DNA of 64,000 nucleotides from assembly GCA_964036155.1 (NCBI GenBank), contig OZ038422.1:16391201-16455200 (forward strand), written 5' to 3'. Shown here one piece after another: positions 45,801-59,504 of this stretch. Each line of letters opens with the position of its first letter. The first letter of the stretch is position 1. The notes under the pieces are model-generated. The model saw nothing but the letters and a program-made list of their open reading frames with translations, had not been told where the DNA came from and did not search any database. Made by a program: the position numbers and the translations under genes. The stretch comes from Diploscapter coronatus. Its lineage: Eukaryota; Nematoda; Chromadorea; Rhabditida; Rhabditidae.

Positions 45801-48800
45801 TTTGTAAAACTATTTACGGCTCCTACTTGTAATTTATAAGCTACCATTTCTTTCAATCACCTTCATTATAAGATTTCTAGTTTGTCACTTTTCAACTTTC
45901 GAGCTTTGGACTGTAATTATTGGATTTCAGCGATGAGTCCTGAAGAAATCGCTCTTCTGAACAAGTTCTTGCACAATACGGTGAATTTGATGAAAGACGA
46001 GCAGATCGACGTGCGGCTGCGACAGAACGACCCTCAGTCACCACTCCACTCCGCCACTAGCTTCAGAGATCTCAGATTGTAAGCACTTCTTCTTCACTCT
46101 TTCATCCTCATCTTGAGAATTGAATGAATTCAGAAAGAGCGAGATTCTACACGCGTTGGATGTGATGGGCTTCGTCAGGCCGTCCAAGATCCAAGAATTC
46201 GCTCTCCCCATTCTGCTCATGGAACCGTAAGTATTTTTCGTCCTATATTTAATTTTCATGACTAAAGTTGCAATTTTTTCTTCTAAATTCAGTTAACGAG
46301 AAATTTGAAAAATGTAAATCACGAATCTTGCTCAAAATTGGTGGGTCCCAAATCTAAGGGGAGCTATCACTGAGCACTAAAATTTTTGGTCAGCAGTATG
46401 GCATACACCCAAATTTCGAAGCCAAATGCCGAGTAGTTGTTTGAGATCTCTAGCGTCCTTTTACTTGGCTATCATAATCAGCGTATTCGCTTCTGGAATG
46501 CCCACTTGTTTTGAGCAGAATCTGCGGTTTACACTTTATTCCTCTAAAATGGATAAAAAATTTTAATTTCACAGGTATCAAGGTTTGTAAACTTTCTCAA
46601 GTTCCGATTTTATTTCCTATAAGCTTGGTAGAAAACGAAAATTAGAGCACATCGCTTACACTTTCTCATTTTTCAGACCGACCAACATGATTGCCCAATC
46701 GCAGTCTGGCACAGGCAAGACAGCCTCGTTCGCTCTGGCGATGCTGAGTCGAGCGGTGCCTTCTAACCACTTCCCGCAGTGCATCTGCCTCGCGCCCACT
46801 TACGAATTGGCCGTTCAAATTGGAGAAGTCGTTAGGAAAATGGCACAGTTCCTACCTGAAGTCAAAGTCCACTATGCCGTCAAAAATAATGGAGGTAGTT
46901 TGAGCAGATTAATCAACGTTCATTTTATTTTATACTTTCAATGGAACCTCATTTGCAGCCACATAGCATTCTGAAAATGGAGTTTGGTTCAGTTGAATTG
47001 ATGATTTTGTAAACGAATGCTCAGTTTTTCGAAGCTAAATTTTGATTTCCTAATTTTTAGATTCTTTTCAAATTTTCGACTTCAAAATTGTTATCCTGTT
47101 TTCAGTCCGTGCCGGTACAAAGCTGGAAGAGCAGATAATCATAGGCACTCCGGGACGAATGAACGACTATCTGGGCAAACTGCAGCTAATCGATCCGTCG
47201 AAAATCACCGTCCTCGTTTTGGATGAGGCGGATGTTATGATCAGACAGCAGGGCCATCAGGATCTTTCTATGCGCATTTACAAGTTAGATTTCTTGCTCA
47301 GTTACAATATTTTCGGAACGGCAACACCAATATGACGGTGCAGAAGACATGCTTTTTCTGCAATATGTCAGTACGAGTTCTTTAGCATTTATCATTTTTC
47401 TATGTACAGATAACATCCCGACGATTCATAGAATTTGTTCCGCTATATTATAGAAAGTTTTCTCGTCCGCGTGACATATAGTCGTCATTTAAAAAATCAT
47501 ATACATGTTAATTTTTATGATTTCAGTGCAATCGAAACGGCCTCTCCAGGCGTGCAGACCCTTCTCTTCTCTGCTACCTACGATCAGCCTGTTATCGAGT
47601 TCGCTGAGAAACTCATCAAGAACGCTGTTTCTGTCACGTAAGAAGTTTTCCGATTTTTTAATGGGGTGACTTTTCAAGACTATTTGACAACGACTTGTTT
47701 CTTACTGAATTTCTTATTACAAAAATTCCACATTTAGTTATCTGGTTCGCGTTACGTATTTATCTTTGATAGTCCAAATTTGCGGAACCGCTTTTTATTT
47801 TATCTCACGATAACATTCTTCCTAAAATTGTAAATTTATTGCCCACCAATTTACGGTCAATTATTACCCAGGCGCGAGTGAGAAACATGAGTAAATGGAC
47901 CTGTGCATTTGCATTAGATGTTCTAGGTATGAAAGGGATAATTTAGTGCTAAGAGGCCGGAAACATTTGAGAGATGATGAACACTGCTAAACTGGTTAGT
48001 GCATTAGATACATGTCTTTTGAGTGAATAGATAACAAAGCAATTATTTCATATCGATTTACAAGAACCTATTATATCCACGTTTAATCAATTTATCCCTC
48101 GCTGTCTTTCTCAATTACTTCCTTTTCTTTACTTTTCTGCAGCAGGTGTGCTAATTCTTCCCATTTTCTTCGTTAATGCTAATACGATAATCGGTAGGCA
48201 GTTCATGCACTGCTCTTCATGCAGTTGTGCAGCCAACCCAGTCAAATTGCGCAATCGAGAAGGTGAAAAGTGATCAGAAGATAGTCGACTTCTGCAGGTC
48301 ATCCTCTCATTTGCACGGTCATATTTTCATAAAATACTACCTCCATGCAAAACAGCTTGAAACATAAGTCGGGGTAATTGGTGGTTGTAGGCAATTTGGT
48401 CGTAATCTTGTAATAATTACCCATTTTTGGATAGCATGATTTTACAACAGATTATCTTGGATTTAAAAAAAAAAAAATTATTGATTAATCGAAAGTTGGA
48501 TGATTTTCAAGAGTTTAAAAATTCTTTATTTGAGCATTTAGATGATTTTTAAAATAAACTTTCGATAAAGGCTAGTTTTATACTAGAAACGAACATTTCG
48601 TTTTAAAAATCTATCTTCTTCAATCCAAAACCTCAGACTTTGTAAAAAAAATTTATGCAATCCAAATTTCCGGGACACCCATTAATTTTTTAAAATTTAG
48701 ATTTAAAATTTTATAGAATAAGAATGAGCTTAGAATTGGGTAGTAGGTGTTTATTATTGTTTGAGTCTTTATTAACTGCTCAGCAGGAGTCCAAGTGCCT

Positions 48801-51364
48801 TTGTGTCTGCCTTTCCCCATTTCTGTATGTAATTCGATCATCAGCTACTTCACAAGACAGTCGGTTTTAGGGTCAATTTTGATGGAATAGCAGAATGATG
48901 AAATGGAATAAGAAATAATCAAATTTAAATGCGGAGAATCAAATGAATGATTGAAGAGAGTTTCAGGCTGAAACGAGAAGATCAAGCCCTGCCCAACATC
49001 AAGCAATATTTCGTGGAATGCATTAATCGGGACGGCAAATATCAAGTTAGATTTTTTTTTTGCAAAAATACTTTTATTTAGAATCAGTCCTGAATACAAA
49101 CGGCAATTTATGATTTGAAGAAAAAAACGAAAATATTATCAAAAATATTCATGAACATCAAGTTAATTCATGTCTGTTAAGGATACTTTTCATTCGGTTA
49201 TTATCCTCTACAACCATTAGAATTTTTAATTCAACAAACATATTCTCGATTTTCACGAGAAAAAATCATCTCTTTTCAGGCAGTAGTGAATCTGTACAGC
49301 GGTCTGACGATGACTTCGTCGGTGATCTTCACACACACGAAGCACAGCGCCATGTGGTTGGCTGATCAAATCAAAATGAGGGGATATAAGGCTAGAAAAC
49401 ATCGAGTTTAAAAATCTAATGACAACGTTTCAGGTAGCTCTTTTGCACGGAGAAATGCCGATTCCGGAACGAGCTCAGGCGATTCAGGACTTCAAGAACG
49501 GCGTCTACAAAGTGCTCATCACCACCAATGTCTGCTCCAGAGGTTCGCTCGTTTTTCTTCTATTTTTCAATTTATGATTATTTTCTCATGTCCATATCAT
49601 TCATGCCATCATCTTCTTCTTGTTTTCCTCTGCTAGCGGCGCATATCCCTCTTATCTTTATTCCATCTTTAGCTGCTCTATCCCATTTACATTTGTTCTG
49701 TCAAATGCCTAGATTATCCTGTATCTCTGATATGTAGATCAAGGGAATTGTCATAGAGAAGGGCAGATTGTGGCGACTAAAGAAGGGGGAGGGAGGGATG
49801 TTTGCAGATCAGATTAACCGATAGATGAATGGGGCTAATAAAGAGAATGGAAGGTAGGAGCAGTCCTTGTTTGGGCAGGGGAGAGATATGATAGCCTGCT
49901 AGCAGCATACTTGAACCAAGATTTACACCACTTGAAAATCAGTTGATGGAAAACGATACCCTTTCTGATTGGAGTTTACAAAGTTTATATAAGTTCGTGC
50001 AGATAATTTTTACCATGCCATGATGGAAAGAGTAAATTGGATCTAGGAATGAATTGAGTCTTCCTTTTTCAAGAAAATATCGTTCTGGCTATTTTAGACA
50101 ATACTTCTTCAATTCTTTATTCAAAAACTCAGGGCTAACTCTTGTTTCGTATCTAAAATTGATGCTGAAACCTCAGTTCTTTTTAACATTCGAAATTTCC
50201 CTACAGAATGCTTCACACACCTGATTAGTACTGCCTTCGAATTTCTATTGCTCGATTAGCGAATAGCGTTATTTTCTAAACGAAATTTCATCATCTATAT
50301 TTTTATCCTCTCGTAAACATTGTCTGAAATAACGCAAATCGATTAGGTTAAGCTGCTCAGCAGGTGTCGTTGTTCTAACAACGATAATTGAATGTTTGTG
50401 GATAAATGAGTGCTAAGTTTTCCTTTCTCTGCTTCTGGTCAAGTGGGTGAGTGGCTAGTTCATTCTGCCAAACTTTTCGTGCCCTTCTGCGAACATACCT
50501 AATGGCTACAGGCAAACAGTTCTATTTACGCTGCACTTCTCTGTTTCTGTTATTTCTGCTTTCAATTTGCTGTATTCTGACAAGTAATCGAATGGGTCAA
50601 TCATCCTCCTTTCTATCTTCTCTTCATCCATTCTCTTCCTTATCGTCAATCCGCTATGTTTGTCTTTGCCTTACATCATTGAAAGGTCGCCTGGGTGTCT
50701 GGATTGGAGAGAACAGACCAGAGAGGCCATGACCGGATAAGGGAGGATTTTGACGGACCAGGAGAGTTATCCGGATAAAAGATGCGCGCGTATCTGAAAT
50801 CTAAAGATAAATAAATTTTTTAAGTAATAGAAATTTTCCATTATGCCGAACAAGACAAATACTGATCTTCAGTATTCCGAACTTTTGGAATGGGGTTTTA
50901 TATCAGTTGCGATAAGGATTTCACTGTCGGGTTATCCTTTATCAGAAATGAAAATGGTGGTGTAATGCAAACGAGATATAGCATTCAATCTTCATCATAT
51001 TCATTCGTCTCTACCCATCTCACCATTAAAAATTATAATTAGGTAAATTTGAGGAATTGATGTGAGCCAAGTAACGATTGTGATAAACTACGACCCTCCC
51101 GTTAACGAGTCGGACCCTGACGAGCCCGATTATGACACTTACCTACATAGGATAGGAAGGTATACTTCATTTGAGGAATAGCTTGAATTAACGTGATCTC
51201 GGCTTAGAACTGGTCGATTCGGAAAGGCTGGAATCGCGATCAACTTCGTGGACGACGAGAGATCGCTGCGGCTGATCAAGAAGATCGAGGCTCACTTCGG
51301 AAAGCCCATTCCTAAGTTGGACCCCGATGACATGAACGCGCTGGAAGCCATTAATGAAGACTAA
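42845..51364 (+). CDS. ddx-19: DEAD-box RNA helicase, DDX19/Dbp5 type
   Basis: Fifteen exons: 42845-42925, 43553-43652, 43747-43845, 44681-44806, 45154-45312, 45931-46078, 46134-46226, 46677-46894, 47106-47283, 47527-47637, 48967-49045, 49280-49390, 49434-49542, 51054-51159, 51208-51364; 1875 nt, 624 aa, all phases match. DDX19/Dbp5 remodels mRNPs at the cytoplasmic face of the nuclear pore during export. Motifs: Q motif [16 protein letters not shown] (279-284), Ia PTYELA, Ib TPGR (356-359), II DEAD (381-384), III SAT (416-418), [28 protein letters not shown] (569-576); the tail [12 protein letters not shown] is DDX19-like. The first about 210 residues are Gly/Pro/Gln/Asn-rich, longer than in human DDX19. 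Intron 49391-49433 (43 nt) has a GC donor. A CAGATCAG acceptor 1 nt before the ATG may be a spliced-leader site. Confidence 0.96.
44377..44674. repeat. Foldback (hairpin) element abutting a DEAD-box splice acceptor
   Basis: Arms of about 120 bp, 44377-44500 and 44555-44674, are imperfect inverted copies: TACTCTCCATTGTC at the left end pairs with GACAATGGAGAGTA at the right end, and GAAAGTCATTATTC pairs with GAATAATGACTTTC inside. The right end lies 6 bp before the exon 4 acceptor (AG at 44679-44680), so nearly the entire pre-acceptor region of this intron is repeat-derived. No ORF. Confidence 0.8.
45639..45660. repeat. Short GC-rich perfect hairpin in an intron
   Basis: CGTCCGCA and TGCGGACG form an 8-bp perfect stem with a 6-nt GC-rich loop, followed by TTTT, in an otherwise AT-rich intron of the DEAD-box gene. 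It is conspicuous by composition. Confidence 0.6.
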
Positions 51365-51517
51365 AATCATAATTATTGCAGAATATTCTATTTATCCATA
51401 TTTATTCATCTTGTTAAAATTGTTTTATATGCTCAATTTTCCTTAATATCATTTTTTCCAGATATTTCTAAAATATTTTTAATTTGGTCAGTCCGTGCCT
51501 TTTCTCCCAAATTTGTC

Positions 51518-51523
51518 AATAAA
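51518..51523 (+). terminator. Candidate poly(A) signal for the DEAD-box gene
   Basis: AATAAA about 155 bp after the stop codon, a typical nematode 3' UTR length. Confidence 0.5.
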
Positions 51524-52362
51524 TTCGGCTACTCTACTATTTCTTTCTTTCTCGAAAGATTTCGAGAATCAGTTAATATTACTTTCGGATAGTAGCGGTA
51601 CGATTTTTAATATAATGTGATCGAAGAATCATGATTTTGATTTAATTTATTGTGCAATTAATCTTCAGTTAGCGTCAATAGCCAATAAACAAACTGAAAT
51701 ATATCTTATCATGATGGAAAAATGTAAAAAAAAAAGTGCGAAACATTGTTAGACATTTGATATGCTTCGCTTACCTATTTGTCACGAATCGATCTGTATT
51801 TAATTTGCGAGATTATTATCATTTCGTACCTCCTCAAAATGTATTAGTCTTTAGCATGATTAACTTAGCAAAATGAACAAATGATACTTCTCAAAAATCA
51901 TGCATTGTTCCAGACTTCTGTACGCCTTTTTATTTTTTTTGCAAGTCTGGCTCATGCTTCTCATTTTCATTCCCACGGCATTTCACCCTTTGCATCTTTG
52001 CACAGTTCAATTTCCTCCTCTAAACAATGCCTGCTTCTGCTTGTCTGTCAGATATCACACAATGCCCTCTCTTGCTTCCTTCCAAACAGTCAGCCCCGTT
52101 TCTCTTTCCTTTGCTCGAATCTTCGATTCTTATAAACTTGAACATTCAAGCGGCAGCTCTTCATCTTTGAATTTTCACATGCAATACTGATCGTGTGGGA
52201 AAAAATCATCGATCGGAATTTCTGCATTTATTCATCGTTTTTCGAAATTTTCATTTTAGCATTTACTTATCTTTTAAATTCGACTTTCGTCTTCTTATTT
52301 GATGAAGCACAGTAAGTGCAATTCTGGTCATGCGAATGAGACACATTAGTTTGAAGGCTCCT

Positions 52363-52497
52363 TGTATATGTCATCGGTTGATCAACATCATCGGCTGTAT
52401 TTGTCATCGGATATAGAAATTAGCGTGTAAGAAGCAGAGACGTGATAAAAAGATGGCAAATGTAACTGATAACGTTGATCAGCCGATGACATATACA
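52363..52497. repeat. 24-bp near-perfect inverted repeat (hairpin)
   Basis: 52363-52386 and 52474-52497 are reverse complements at 23 of 24 positions (TGTATATGTCATCGG core) with an 87-nt spacer. The spacer contains a further ATCATCGG/GTCATCGG motif. Origin unknown; it could be a small MITE or a structured transcript. Confidence 0.75.
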
Positions 52498-55400
52498 GGT
52501 GACCCATTTTGAATAATTCATGATTATTTGAAGCTGGACATAATTAGAATTTAGCTGCTTTATTTCTGAAATTTCGTATTCTTGAAAACGATATCAAGTG
52601 TCAATGATCCCGTTAATTCTTTTACCGTTTATTAATGAGAAATTCAGATATTTTCCATTTCAAATATTGCGAATTGTTCCAACCCTTTTTGCGCCACTGA
52701 TTTTCTAAATGTATGCTAATTTCTTAATTTTTCTTTGCATTAGCCCCAAGTTTATCTATTGTCTAACTTTACGACCAAAACACCTGTCTCATTTATTAGC
52801 CATTCCATCTGATATGAGCCAGAAAAGTTTTCTGAAATAAATAAGAAGGGAAGGGAAGAAACACGCGACTAGCCTTGACCAAGGAGCCATCTATCATCGC
52901 TGCATAAACAGGTAGATTACGGTACGAGATATGGAATGAATGAAGGGAAATTGGGAGGAAGAGAGAATTATCCCTGTGATGCAGTCGTAAAGTATGCCGA
53001 TAAACTACTTGCAATGAATATGCAGACACACGGAGGATGTCATAAATGAACATAATCAGTTGGAATTGACAATACAAGTTCCGGCAGGCAACAATAACGG
53101 AAGGATTTCACTTTCCATATGACTGTTGAATTGAATATTTGTGCCCCAGTTGCCCAATTGCAAGACAATATGCAGAGATGGGAAGTGAAAGGCCAAACAG
53201 ACCAATGAAACTAGAATATTTTGGAATCTTAGCAATTACCATTTTTAGTCAACTAATTAATACTACTCCTTACTATTACTTTATCAATGCGTGTCATTTT
53301 ACTAACCTAGAATAATGAGTTGAGAATTGAATTTTACTTTTCTATATTTTTTACATTTCTGCACTAATTTCCTCAGGGTATGATGCAGGTGAATTACAGT
53401 ACTCTTCAATCTCGATTTACTTCAACACGTGTCTTTCTCCCCACACCTCATATCCTCCGGACATTTCCTCGAGTTATTCCTGTCGCTAATCATCACATCT
53501 AGTCGCCTTAAAACTGCCACTTTACAACTCTTTTTCAAGAAAAACACCGCTCTGCGTTCTCTTTTAGCTTATCTCGAATCTTTGAATGTTCACACATTCT
53601 GTGCTACAAATCGGAAGAGTAGCAACGGAATTGTATCGAACCAAGTTTGAGAAGGAAGAGGAAGAAATGAAAAAGCGAACGCGGGAACGATACTGAAAGA
53701 GGAGAGAACGAGGATGCATATCGGAGCGGAATAACAGAATCGATATCTGAAAGTGTTGGGAAATGCAATTCCAAAGACAGTTATGAGTCATAAAGTTGTA
53801 CAACAAGATGACAATGTGCACAGCAAGCATGTAGAAATGCACTTGAAATGACATCTTTGAAGAAGATTTTTGAAAAGTTCACTAACTCTGGAAGTGGAAA
53901 AGTCGGCGAGCTTTCCGAAAGGTTATTCGAAATGAATCTGATGACTTTGTCCTGTCTGTTAGCTTCTCATCTTCCCGTGTTATTGTTTGTACTGCTACAC
54001 TGCTACAATGTGCTAGAGGAGCTGATAAGCAAGTTGCAATCGATACTTTGCGAGTAAAACTAGTGGAGAGTCAAATGGCAATTGGCTGTGACATTGCGTG
54101 AGTATTTCGTATCTCAGACTGCGCTTCAGCATTCTTCCCCGTTCTATTGTCATATTGCATGTCATACAACATTTGTTGCGTTCAGTTCTCTAGAATTCTT
54201 GTCTAATGTTGAAGGGTAGTCTTGTAGAAGTCTGGAATATTTTGAGCTCCGGCTCATTTCAGCAAGCGTCTTTGCGAACTGTCTGCCCTCCCTTTGTCTT
54301 TGCCTCACTTCTTCCGGCAGCTTTTCTTGCCTCCTATTATTTCACCCTCTGAATTCTATTTTCATTTTCTCACACTCCGGTGTTTTCCCTTGAGAGTCAG
54401 ACTCAGATTGTGCCAACTTCTCCATCTTCCCTTCTCTTCTCAGCTCCCAGGTCCATTTTTCTCACATTTTTCATCAAAAATTGTCGTGGTCAGCGTAATT
54501 TATGCATGCGCGACGAAAACAAGCACGATTTATCAGAATAATTGCTTGGGTGAGAAATTTTTTGACAAGAGGCGATAAATTTAGAAAGATACACTTTCAC
54601 TTTGAATTTGCGAAAGAAGTGGGGAATATTGTTTCTAATGGCTCGTAAAAGTATCGCAATGTAAATAAATAATTGACTATTGAGTGATGCATTTATCACT
54701 CTCTACCCTATCTGTTTCTGCCGGTCATACTGCTGTTTGTTCATAATTGTGCACTTATGCGTGGGATCATAAATGTGTAAAGCATCGTGGGATATTATGT
54801 TTTATCACAATGATATTGAAAATTTGGAAAATTCCAAACCCGAGCTTATTTCATTTATCAATTCACTGTAAACTTAATTCACTATGAGAGAGAGAGAAGT
54901 CTTATCAGATGTTAGATCAAGTTTATAGTGAGCTTATTTTTCCGAAATCAAAAGCGAGGCTCAGAATTTGTTTCTCATTCCTTTACATATTCACTTTATT
55001 TCGAAATTCCGACACATTTTCATTTCTCCACAATGCCAGATCAGCAAAGCATTACACTTTCTGATACTAAATCATAACTGCAAAAATCGATAAGAAATCG
55101 GAAGAAACTGTATGAGACATTTGAGCGATGAATTTCGAATCAAATTCAATTTGTGCTTCTCTTTTTATCCCTTTCCTTGTACATCTGCACTGCCTTTCTG
55201 CATTTCTGTATCTGGCGCGAGACAGTCTTTAGTTTTCTTTCTTCTCTGATTTCAACCCCTTTTCTTCGATTCTAACATCTGTCATTTTTCATCTTTCCTT
55301 GTGAATTTGAACTTTTTCATCTCGAGTTGTTTTGAGCGACGATTTACGTTTCTGCTCTATTTCTTCTGCTTTCACAAATCAAGGCAATTCGAATTATTTC

Positions 55401-57693
55401 ATTATTCACATCTTCTCGCTTTCTTCTAATTTTATCCATTCACAAGAAGGAAAGAAAACACAGGTGTGAGTAACGACTTCTATTACGCTTCTATCGAATT
55501 TTTTCTAAGAATATTGTATCCCGACAATCTTATGCATAAATATAGCTCAATTTTACTCGTTTATCAAGAACACTTTTTCTATAGTTCAAAGGCTACTCCC
55601 AGCAAAAACGTATCAAATTTAGTAAACTCTTCTTCATGAGCAGGGCTGTCCATAGATATTAAAACTTGTGCCTTTCACCTGTCTTAACTATGAATTAGAA
55701 CACAAGTCTCTCGTATCTGTTCACGTGTTTTCTTTGAAATTTATGAAACACTTAGTACCTTCCTTCACTTTATCTACGGATGGTCCTGTAAATTAGTGAA
55801 CTTTTAAGGGAAATAACTTGAAAATCGTCAAATTCGTGCACGAGATTCGAAAACACTGGGTGTTAGGGGTCATATATCGGTCTCTCGGTGTCAATTGCTT
55901 GTCTTAGGGGCTACAGTCCCCTCTCCTCCATTGTTTGTTCTCCTTCATCATCCCTCCTATCATATCCATCCATTTGTGGCAATCAAACCAATTGACTCAT
56001 CCCCTTCACTTCTCTCTTCTCTTTTCACTCGATTCACACCTCTGCTCTCATTATTTTGAAACTCACCTTTTCGTATTTTATAGTCTAAACAGGACAATAT
56101 CGCTTTAGTCAAAAATTCACCTTCATATCGAAATAGTTTTCAAACAAAAATACAGAATATTTTCTGACCACATACGTTTGGTCTCTTTTTAGAACAAGGC
56201 GAAATTGGGCTGTACCAATTTAATTGTAGGTTTGTTAGGGAAATTGGCGGGTTCGCAGAGATTTATTGAGGAATGGCAAAAAAATTCTGCGGATTGAGAG
56301 AGAAGTGACCAGTGCGGCAATTATTCGGGAGTTAAATTCAGCAGCTATAGCAATTGAGCAATGCATTTGAGTGGATGTGCCCTGCTTTTCGATGCTCCAT
56401 TCGCCGTTCTCGTTCCCGTCCCTTATAGGATTTCCCTATCCGGTTTTTGCCCTCAGGCTATATCCCTCTATTTTACTCCCTTACTTTATCTCTGCCGAGT
56501 TTCCTTCAGTTCTTCAGTCTTATGTTTCAAGCCCATTCAACCCCTCCAACTCAATTATGCAGTTCAGTTTCATCTCTCAACTTTCATGATTTCAGTGTTC
56601 CATTCCATTACTCTTCTCTTTCATGCTTCTGATGCCTTCTTTTCAATCAAATTCTCTCGGCTATTATCAAATTGCCATGTCTTTTCGCTGATTGTTCCCA
56701 TGCAAAAGTCGCTGGACTCGTCCAGTTCAACTCGTTCAATTAGAATTTCTTCTTTACTACTTTTTGCTTGTAATGTGACCGCTAACCATTCATTCATGAA
56801 CTCTTCCTGCAACTATAATGCGACTTTGCGATGAATAACTGATCGTTTTGCTGAAAGTGTCAAGACAAATGCAAAAGTTGATTTTCTCGATTATTCAATT
56901 ATAGTTCGAATTCAATTTGCTCTGAAAGAGAATGACATTTTTGAGCTGTACTATTTTTGCATGCCAATTTGCTGCCGTTTCGCACAAAATTGACCACTGC
57001 ACCTATGAAATGAAATGATTAGAAATTCATGAGCAATGGCAATGCAAAATGCAGAATTATGAGAGGGGAAGGACAGGGGAAAGGGGGAAGATGGCTGCGT
57101 TTTGTGGCTTTCTGGAGATAAGACGATGCGTTAATTGGGCAAGAATGATGCATACGGAATGAAATTATGTCACCGTGAGAACATACTGCTTTACGATCAA
57201 AGTTTTTCCTCTTTAAAAGTCCTGATTTAAAAAAAAAAAATAGTTGATTTTCTATACAATTCCCTCTTCCTTGTCATTTTTTCACCTTCAACCCAATCAC
57301 TTGTTGTGCATATTTTCAATCTCGCAAATTGCTGGCATTCTTTCCTTCTCGCTTTTAGTTTTTCAGCAGCTGCAATTCATTACTTCATACTTGGGCATAT
57401 CTCCCCTTCCCTAGCCATATTTGGTTCATTAATTTCAAGCTTCTCGTATTTCTAATCTTCCCTCTCTTTTTTCATTTCTTTCGGCCCTGATTGCGGTTGT
57501 TTTTATGGGAGAATCTCTGCACTCTGTGGAGAGCCCCACACATCGCTTCGGGCCAAAAGGCTAATAAAATGAGATCGATGCAGTTTTGCGCAGATCTCAA
57601 ATATCCAGACTAGTTTTGGCCCAGGGCTTTATTCGGAGCTGTCAATTAACTTGTCTACAACCAAGATATTCTTGCACTTATTGTATTGTCAGA

Positions 57694-58004
57694 TTTTCAG
57701 TATTAACTCCCAAATGGGTGATTCTTCACCATAGAAGTATTTCGCTATGCTGGTTATGAATCTGAAGTCAGGAGGTGCCATATTGGAGCCGTTCGCGCAG
57801 GAAATTCCAAAAACAGCTTTGCGCAATACAAAAATTGAATTTAAAAATTAGTATACATTATTTCTCTATTGAATAAGACGGTTTACGGGATTTCTTGCAC
57901 GAACGGCTCCAATATGGCACTTTTTGACTTCAGATTCGCATTCAGCATAACGAAATGCTCTTATGCTGGAAAAATCAGTCAATTTGAGAGTTAACGCCTG
58001 AAAA
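57694..58004. repeat. 311-bp palindromic MITE-like element
   Basis: Ends TTTTCAG at 57694 and CTGAAAA at 58004. Arms of about 110 bp are inverted copies, roughly 80% alike, sharing GTGCCATATTGGAGCCGTTC, ATCTGAAGTCA and ATTTCGxTATGCTG. The centre is about 85 bp of AT-rich sequence. No ORF. It is a typical hairpin MITE layout, but the superfamily is not identified. Confidence 0.8.
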
Positions 58005-59395
58005 ACTCTTCTAGTAAGATTTCTCTTATCTTACCAAGTTCTTAATGCCTTCTCCCCCTGAATATGCAAATTTTCCTCGTTCATATTTTATCTTCCAGTA
58101 TTACAAATGACTCCTCTCGTCCATTTACAGCCAGCTCTCTGATTGTGTGGAATCCCTTTCCTTCTGATGATATTTATGCGCTGTTCCTTGGCACTCTGCT
58201 ATCGCGCTTCAATGTCAATTTATGGCTTGTTTCCTTATCCGTTCCCGCTCCACTTCGAACCTACATTCTGTCTTGGGATGGGATTAACTGCCACTGTCCC
58301 GAGGCATGAGAGCCATTGTAAATATTGCTCTCTGGGAGATAACATTTACGATCGAGATATCGTAAATTAATCAGTTGTATAATCCTTTTATTGTGTGAAA
58401 AGTCCAGAATACTGAATATTCAGATAGGATATCCAGTATTTTTCAAGAAAATTCATTTTGCTGAAGATGAGAAATGCGCTATTTTCATTTCAAGTGTTTT
58501 CTGACCTGCGCTCTGTCAGTTCTCCAATTCAGGATATTAATTTCTTTCCACAGCTCGAGACAGGGAAGTTGGCAGTTCATTTTTTCGAACTTCCCAAAGA
58601 ATATTGCAAAATATCCAAACTACGTTCCATATTTTAATACTTTCTGCAGTTTTTCCTGCTGAAATTCACAGCCAATAATATCCTTGCTCCAAATTCTAAT
58701 ATCTTCATTTCTATCGCATTGAAGCTTCAAGTTTCCCAAAAATCTTCGATATCTCAGATATAACCAGTATCATCACCTAAAAATAGCTACACATTCCCAA
58801 TCTCAGCTCGGCAGATATCTTTCACTATAATCCGCGAAACCTTCCAAGATTCGCCATTATTTGCATCATTTGTTTATTCTCAAATCTTTATATCTTTCTG
58901 ATTTCGACTATGCGATTAGCACTTCTTCTGTTGTGACAGCTTCACTTCTTCACCCGCGTGTCAGTCAAACCACTCAAATCTGTCCTGGAATCTGCTCCCT
59001 GTCCTATGTCCACTTCCCTTCCCTTTGCAGCTTTACGTTCCCTTCCTCCTGCGCACTTTACCTACTTTACCTGAACTGATGCGTAACATTCCCTTTCAAT
59101 CCCAGTCATTCTGTTTGTCTTTCATCTACTAGCTTTCGAACGGGCTTCTGCCCCCAGCCAAAATGTCAGTGCGACCTCGCCTCTCTCCCTCTCTCGGCCC
59201 CGCCCCTTTTCCTTCTCTCTCCCCGCCCTCCCTTCTCTTTCTCATATTTCTCTATTCTTCTCCTATCTTCTTGTGTTTCGTTTTGTTACTGCAACTGTAT
59301 TTGCGTGTACCTTTATTATTTCCGTATTTTTGCAGATCGTCGAGTTGACTGATTGATTAGATTCGTGCTCTTGACTCGGATACGACACAATTCAT

Positions 59396-59504
59396 TTGGA
59401 CACAAATGGTGTGAGCATGAAGATCAAACAGCTTCTTTTACTTTTCATCGGCCTTTTGGCCTGCATTTTCTTCGCCAATGGTGAACGGACGATCGATTCA
59501 AATG
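59396..59504 (+). CDS. First exon of a secreted or membrane protein (signal peptide)
   Basis: From ATG 59417 the exon encodes MKIKQLLLLFIGLLACIFF then ANGERTIDSN: a basic n-region, a long Leu/Ile/Phe core and a plausible cleavage after ANG. It ends in phase 1 at a GTACGT donor (59505). An in-frame ATG at 59396 would add seven residues and bury the signal, so 59417 is preferred. No downstream exon is certain; the gene may continue past the right edge. A phase-compatible island at 63274-63347 is one candidate. Confidence 0.55.

Larger units (their letters stand above)
51365..59395. other. Gene-poor, pyrimidine-rich interval
   Basis: Eight kilobases with no exon I can support. Open frames are Ser/Phe/Leu/Pro low-complexity strings caused by CT-rich DNA. 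It contains hairpin repeats at 52363-52497 and 57694-58004. It may hold the promoter and regulatory DNA of the gene that starts at 59.4 kb. Confidence 0.5.

Noticed and set aside
53848..54057. 69-aa ORF with a hydrophobic segment
   Set aside because: No splice context, no recognisable motif, and surrounded by non-coding pyrimidine-rich DNA.
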